DNA of 64,000 nucleotides, from assembly GCA_028564705.1 (NCBI GenBank), contig JAPXFQ010002633.1, positions 147,001 to 211,000 on the forward strand. The letters are read 5' to 3'. The stretch is from Apricaphanius iberus (lineage: Eukaryota > Chordata > Actinopteri > Cyprinodontiformes > Aphaniidae). The notes below the pieces were generated by a model, which was given only the letters and a program-made list of their open reading frames with translations, did not search any database and was not told where the DNA came from. Numbering within the stretch: position 1 is the first letter of the stretch; each line of letters begins with the position of its first letter. The position numbers and the translations under genes were made by a program. Of the stretch, positions 60,487 to 64,000 are shown piece after piece.

Positions 60487-61140
60487 TAGGTCTGGACGAT
60501 AATTCGATTGCAATACATATCGATTGATAGACGTATGGTGTGGTAGGAAAAAAAGGGGTCGATAAAAAAGTTTGCTAGAAAAAAAAGGTTTCCCCTCATT
60601 TTCTCATTATAGCCTATCAGGCAGCCTAATACAACAACCATTACTTACTCCAAACGAATCACTAACAATGACCCACGCAGCTCTGTCAGCCACCCGCCCC
60701 CTTTCAAACCACAAAAAGGATTAAATGATTTGAGCTAAAACAGGATTTTTTAATAGTCCCGAAACGAACCATCACTGTAACTTCGCCGCGCTCAGACGTC
60801 ACAACAACGGACCAGCAGAGGAAGTTGCTCAGGCTGAAAGTTTCAGTGGCTCCGGTAAAGGTTGCGTCCTGTTTTGAACCGACCCGGCATGCACTAAAAC
60901 ACTAAACATAGCAATAATTAACGAAATATAAAACTACGATCAGCTGTTTTGAGCAGGACTCCGGTCTCCAGCTCGTTACCAATCTCTTACAAAGAGACAC
61001 AGGAAACTTACTCAGGTCGCGTCGCACTGCTTGCATTTGTGGCTTTTAAAATGTCCCATCAGTTCTGCTCCTGGTCCTCATAAGCCAATAAATGCTTTAA
61101 AAACACAACAGGGGTTGGATAGACCAGCCGGCTTCGGCTC
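60487..61140 (+). mobile_element. hAT-like element, left part
   Basis: TAGGTCTGGACGATAATTCG, then ATACATATCGATTG, is a typical fish hAT left terminus (TAGGGCTGGACGATA type). CpG-rich subterminal sequence (CTTCGCCGCGCTCAGACGTC at about 60781) follows. No transposase frame and no right terminus were found. The right limit is a guess based on return to AT-rich sequence. Confidence 0.5.
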
Positions 61141-62451
61141 AATGTATATCAAATTAATTAATTGAAGAATAACAAAATTACCACTGTTTTTATAGTTTTA
61201 CCTACATCTACAGCAATTAACATATTTTGTAATAAGGATATGTTCTTTTATCTTTAGGAAGTCAGACTCTCACTATTGTCATAAAATGTTAAGAAGAGTT
61301 GCTTCCACCAACAAACTCATATAGGAAATGTGTTTGAATGCACTAGAAGCTTGTATACATTTGGGATCTAAAAAACATTAAAAAAAAACAATATTTTAAG
61401 ATTTATTTATCTGTGTTTTATTTTTAAAGGTATGCTGATTTGATAGTGACTGTAAACTTAGGATGAAAGGGGAAATAAAGGGAGTAAACCAGAATCATCA
61501 GTCAGTCACCATCTGTCATATGGAAGCTCATATGCAGACTGGACACTGATTATATTTTAAATCACCAACCACCTGCACACACAGACAAACACATTCAAGA
61601 CACTTTGGTGTAAATGTGTTTACACGCATTACTCTGTTTGGAATTTTCTTGAGGCTTTGTTTGGTAATTACCTGCAAATTAAAATTATATTTGGCTAATG
61701 TAATAGTAACAACTGATTGAGACTTATAAATCTTAATAAAAGTCTTGAATTTAGTTGTTGTTAAAAGTTCAAATATACTTTTGGGAACAATGTTTGGAAT
61801 ATTAGTAAGTTTGGCATCCCTCATTCTGACCGATATATGGAGAGTCATCTTAACTGACACAAAACTCCCCACAGACCACAGACAGATGTGGTTAGAATTT
61901 ATAAGCCGAGTCTGTTCACCAACTCCCTCTTCCTTCTTACTCTTTCTCTACTGCAGATTTATCAGATTTCCCTTACATTTTTCTTGCCTTTATCCTTGAT
62001 TTGCACTCCACTCTGGGAGGCAAATTAAAATTCAGTTTTAATGTTTTTTCCCCTACTATTCCTGCTCCTGCAAAACAATGGCTGATGGCTAGGTTTTGTT
62101 GAATGAATAAAACATTTCATGTTACTAGAAAATAAAATGGCTTGTAATTTTAAAACACCTTTTGCATGATAATGTGAATTATTCCATCTGTCAAAAAGCA
62201 GTTATTTCTCTGTTCCAGTTGTTTTTCACTAATGCATATATGTAAAGCATGCATGCATTTATTTTATTTGATTAAATAAATTTTTCAGTCAACAGAATGT
62301 TACCCTATTTATGCTGGTGTTTTCAGGTATTGCTGTGTAAAGGTTAAATATGGAACATGGGCACCAAAGTGACCTCTAGTGTGTCATGGTTGTAGTTGCA
62401 ACAACAAAACTTAATTTTAAGCTGTGCAGATGCCAGGTTCGTAGCTGTGAC
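61141..62451. other. No gene seen
   Basis: Anonymous sequence. A minus frame of 114 codons (61528-61872) and an overlapping plus frame show no known domain. Confidence 0.5.
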
Positions 62452-62750
62452 CAGTAGGGCTGGGAGGACGCGTCAATGTTATTGATTACGTCAACATGTA
62501 AAATACGTTAACGCAAAAAAATGTGTGTCGATGCGTCATCACTTTCAAAACAAACATAGCGGGAGCAATGTGTCAAAGTGTCAGCATGAGTGAGTCAGTT
62601 GACTTAAATACCTCCATCTGAACTCGCAGTTCAAAGGTATGGAACTATTTTAAAATAAAAGGGAAAGATGTTGTCGTCTGCCGGCTCTGCAAAATGGAAA
62701 TGGCTTATAAAAGCACGACAGCATCCAGGAGCAGTTCCAGCAAATGATTT
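62452..62750 (+). mobile_element. hAT (ZBED-type) element, 5' end
   Basis: CAGTAGGGCTGGGAGGACGC, then TGTTATTGATTACGTCAAC and GTGTCGATGCGTC, is a hAT-like terminus. The BED finger coding relic directly follows. The rest of the transposase and the right end are missing. Confidence 0.65.
62631..62747 (+). pseudogene. BED zinc-finger relic of a hAT transposase
   Basis: The frame reads [32 protein letters not shown], then serines and a stop. The conserved aromatic residues (W, F) and the CxxC pair (CRLC) of a BED-type zinc finger are present. The HxxxH half is gone, replaced by a serine-rich end. BED fingers bind the subterminal DNA of hAT elements. An in-frame stop at 62619 lies just upstream, so no intact protein is made. 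Confidence 0.85.
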
Positions 62751-62900
62751 TCAACTTTTTTAACACTATGTATTTTACCCCATGAATCATCCAAACACCC
62801 CCACGTAGAGGGAATATACTCGTACACAACTGCGTCTGGTGTATATTATTGCTGTCTGTTTTGTTGGTTTTTATTAGGGTACCATATTAGACCTTTAAAG

Positions 62901-63130
62901 CAGCAGTGTCAAACTCATTTTCATTTGGGCCACATCAAGCTGATGAATGTCCTTAAAGGGCCGGTTGTGGCAGAAAATATTGATACAACTATAACAAACA
63001 GCCTCCGCATTCCAAAAGTACGTCTTAAAATATAATAATACTGAACATTTTTACCAAATGGTGTGATTTAGGACTGTTCAAATTATCGCTGATCAGATTT
63101 GGCCCCCGGGCCTTGAGTTTGACACGTGTG
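62901..63130. mobile_element. hAT miniature element, 230 bp, with 8-bp duplication
   Basis: Inverted ends CAGCAGTGTCAAACTCA and, read backwards, CACACGTGTCAAACTCA are flanked by a perfect CTTTAAAG duplication (62893-62900 and 63131-63138). Eight-base duplications and CA-starting ends are hAT hallmarks. The interior words GGGCCACATCAAGC, AAAGGGCCGG and GGCCCCCGGGCCTTGAG match a family widespread in fish. It is non-coding. Confidence 0.92.
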
Positions 63131-64000
63131 CTTTAAAGGGTCTTTGTGGATTTGATCTAAACACATAACTGCAGCCTCATTGGTTAGCTCCTGCATGAGG
63201 CGTGCATACTGTACGGGCACTCACGAACAAAACAGAAACAACTGCTCAGTCAGCTGGACAATTTGAAGATTTGCAGGTATGACTTCAACTGAGGGAAGAA
63301 ATATTGATGTTTAAGTTTAGTTGGGCTCCGGGCTGGAGTTTTGCCGCTGCTAGAAGCCACTCTCTTCTTATGCTCTGCTGAATCCATCCTTCAGTTACCT
63401 CGCTCCGCGGCTTTAGTGTTTTTTATGGAAATAGCAAACACTTAACCTGAGCACATGATGTCATTACGTATTAGACTGCAACGCAAATCTGCTCGTTCGA
63501 CCAGATTACTCACTATTCAAGTGAATTTACAAGCATATAGAGGCAACTGTGGGGAAAAGGCCAGGGCTAACATACTGACCAGGGCATATGAGGAAGACAT
63601 TTTAATTTGTATACATTTATTTGCTGTTACATTTATGTATAGTCCCTTTAAAACATAACCATAAGAGCCACTTATACCTTGGCTTTAATCAGATGTATTC
63701 TTCTTAAAAGCATTCAAAAGTAAATCTTGACATGGAATACAAAAAGATCTGATTAAGCAATGCATATTAGTGAAAATGGGTGACATTACCAACAAGATAT
63801 TTCCAGATGGCAAATGATGCATCAAAGATATGAGGGTGCATTTGGCGATCAAGTTAACTCAACTAATATAGAGCGTTTTCTTATCTTGACTAAGATGTAG
63901 GATAAATGTTGGTGATATGTGGTTGTTTATCATCAAGTGGTGTCTTTAGACAAATTCATCCTTTCCTCTTGTCTTATCTCTAATCCCTTGCACAGCTGGG
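63131..64000. other. No gene seen
   Basis: Some CpG-bearing sequence near 63320-63420, but no repeat or gene recognised. A 67-codon plus frame (63455-63658) has no known motif. Confidence 0.5.

Overview
This window reads as nuclear DNA of a ray-finned (teleost) fish. It is AT-rich and CpG-poor. It carries no bacterial-style gene packing, no rRNA or true tRNA gene, and no confidently identifiable host exon. Its recognisable content is the repeat community typical of teleosts: several Tc1 lineages, PIF/Harbinger, hAT ends, TTAA-target miniature elements, L2/CR1-like and RLE-type LINE fragments, tRNA-derived SINEs, and TA, GT and poly-G tracts. The best reading is an intergenic or intronic region. 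No mechanism is claimed beyond mobile-element biology.

Layout. 0-12 kb: mostly anonymous DNA with LINE/SINE tails (1.5-2.2, 3.7 and 11.3 kb). 12.3-13.9 kb: decayed LINE with a readable reverse transcriptase (YIDD) and a C-terminal endonuclease region; a 56-bp piece of the same family lies at 10.4 kb. 14.8-15.9 kb: a 1,056-bp element with about 0.2-kb inverted terminal arms, family unknown. 16.7-17.5 kb: 755-bp PIF/Harbinger-derived element with TTA target duplication and a relic transposase exon. 18.3 kb: Tc1 relic. 21.0-22.7 kb: hAT-like element. 22.75-22.95 kb: SINE. 25.0-26.6 kb: the best-preserved element, a 1,576-bp Tc1 transposon with IR/DR ends about 97% identical and a dead transposase (five in-frame stops). 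27.24 kb: a possible 31-nt host microexon. 28-41 kb: largely anonymous. 41.3-42.5 kb: Tc1 relic. 43.2-43.8 kb: SINE, TA tract and retroposon tail. 46.6-47.1 kb: 500-bp TTAA-flanked miniature element.

50.4-59.4 kb holds the least ordinary structure: two oppositely oriented copies of one element carrying a 20/21-bp minisatellite (about 77 units on the left, 18 on the right), with matching unique sequence on both sides of each array. Between them lie a 498-bp miniature element, two Tc1 relics, three CR1/L2-like LINE pieces and a Harbinger relic with a Myb/SANT-like domain. 60.5-63.1 kb: hAT remnants, including a BED zinc-finger relic and a 230-bp hAT miniature element with a perfect 8-bp target duplication.

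The coding relics do not form a working system; they are independent insertions at different stages of decay. Family names come from recalled protein and terminal motifs, not a database search. Boundaries without a target duplication are approximate.
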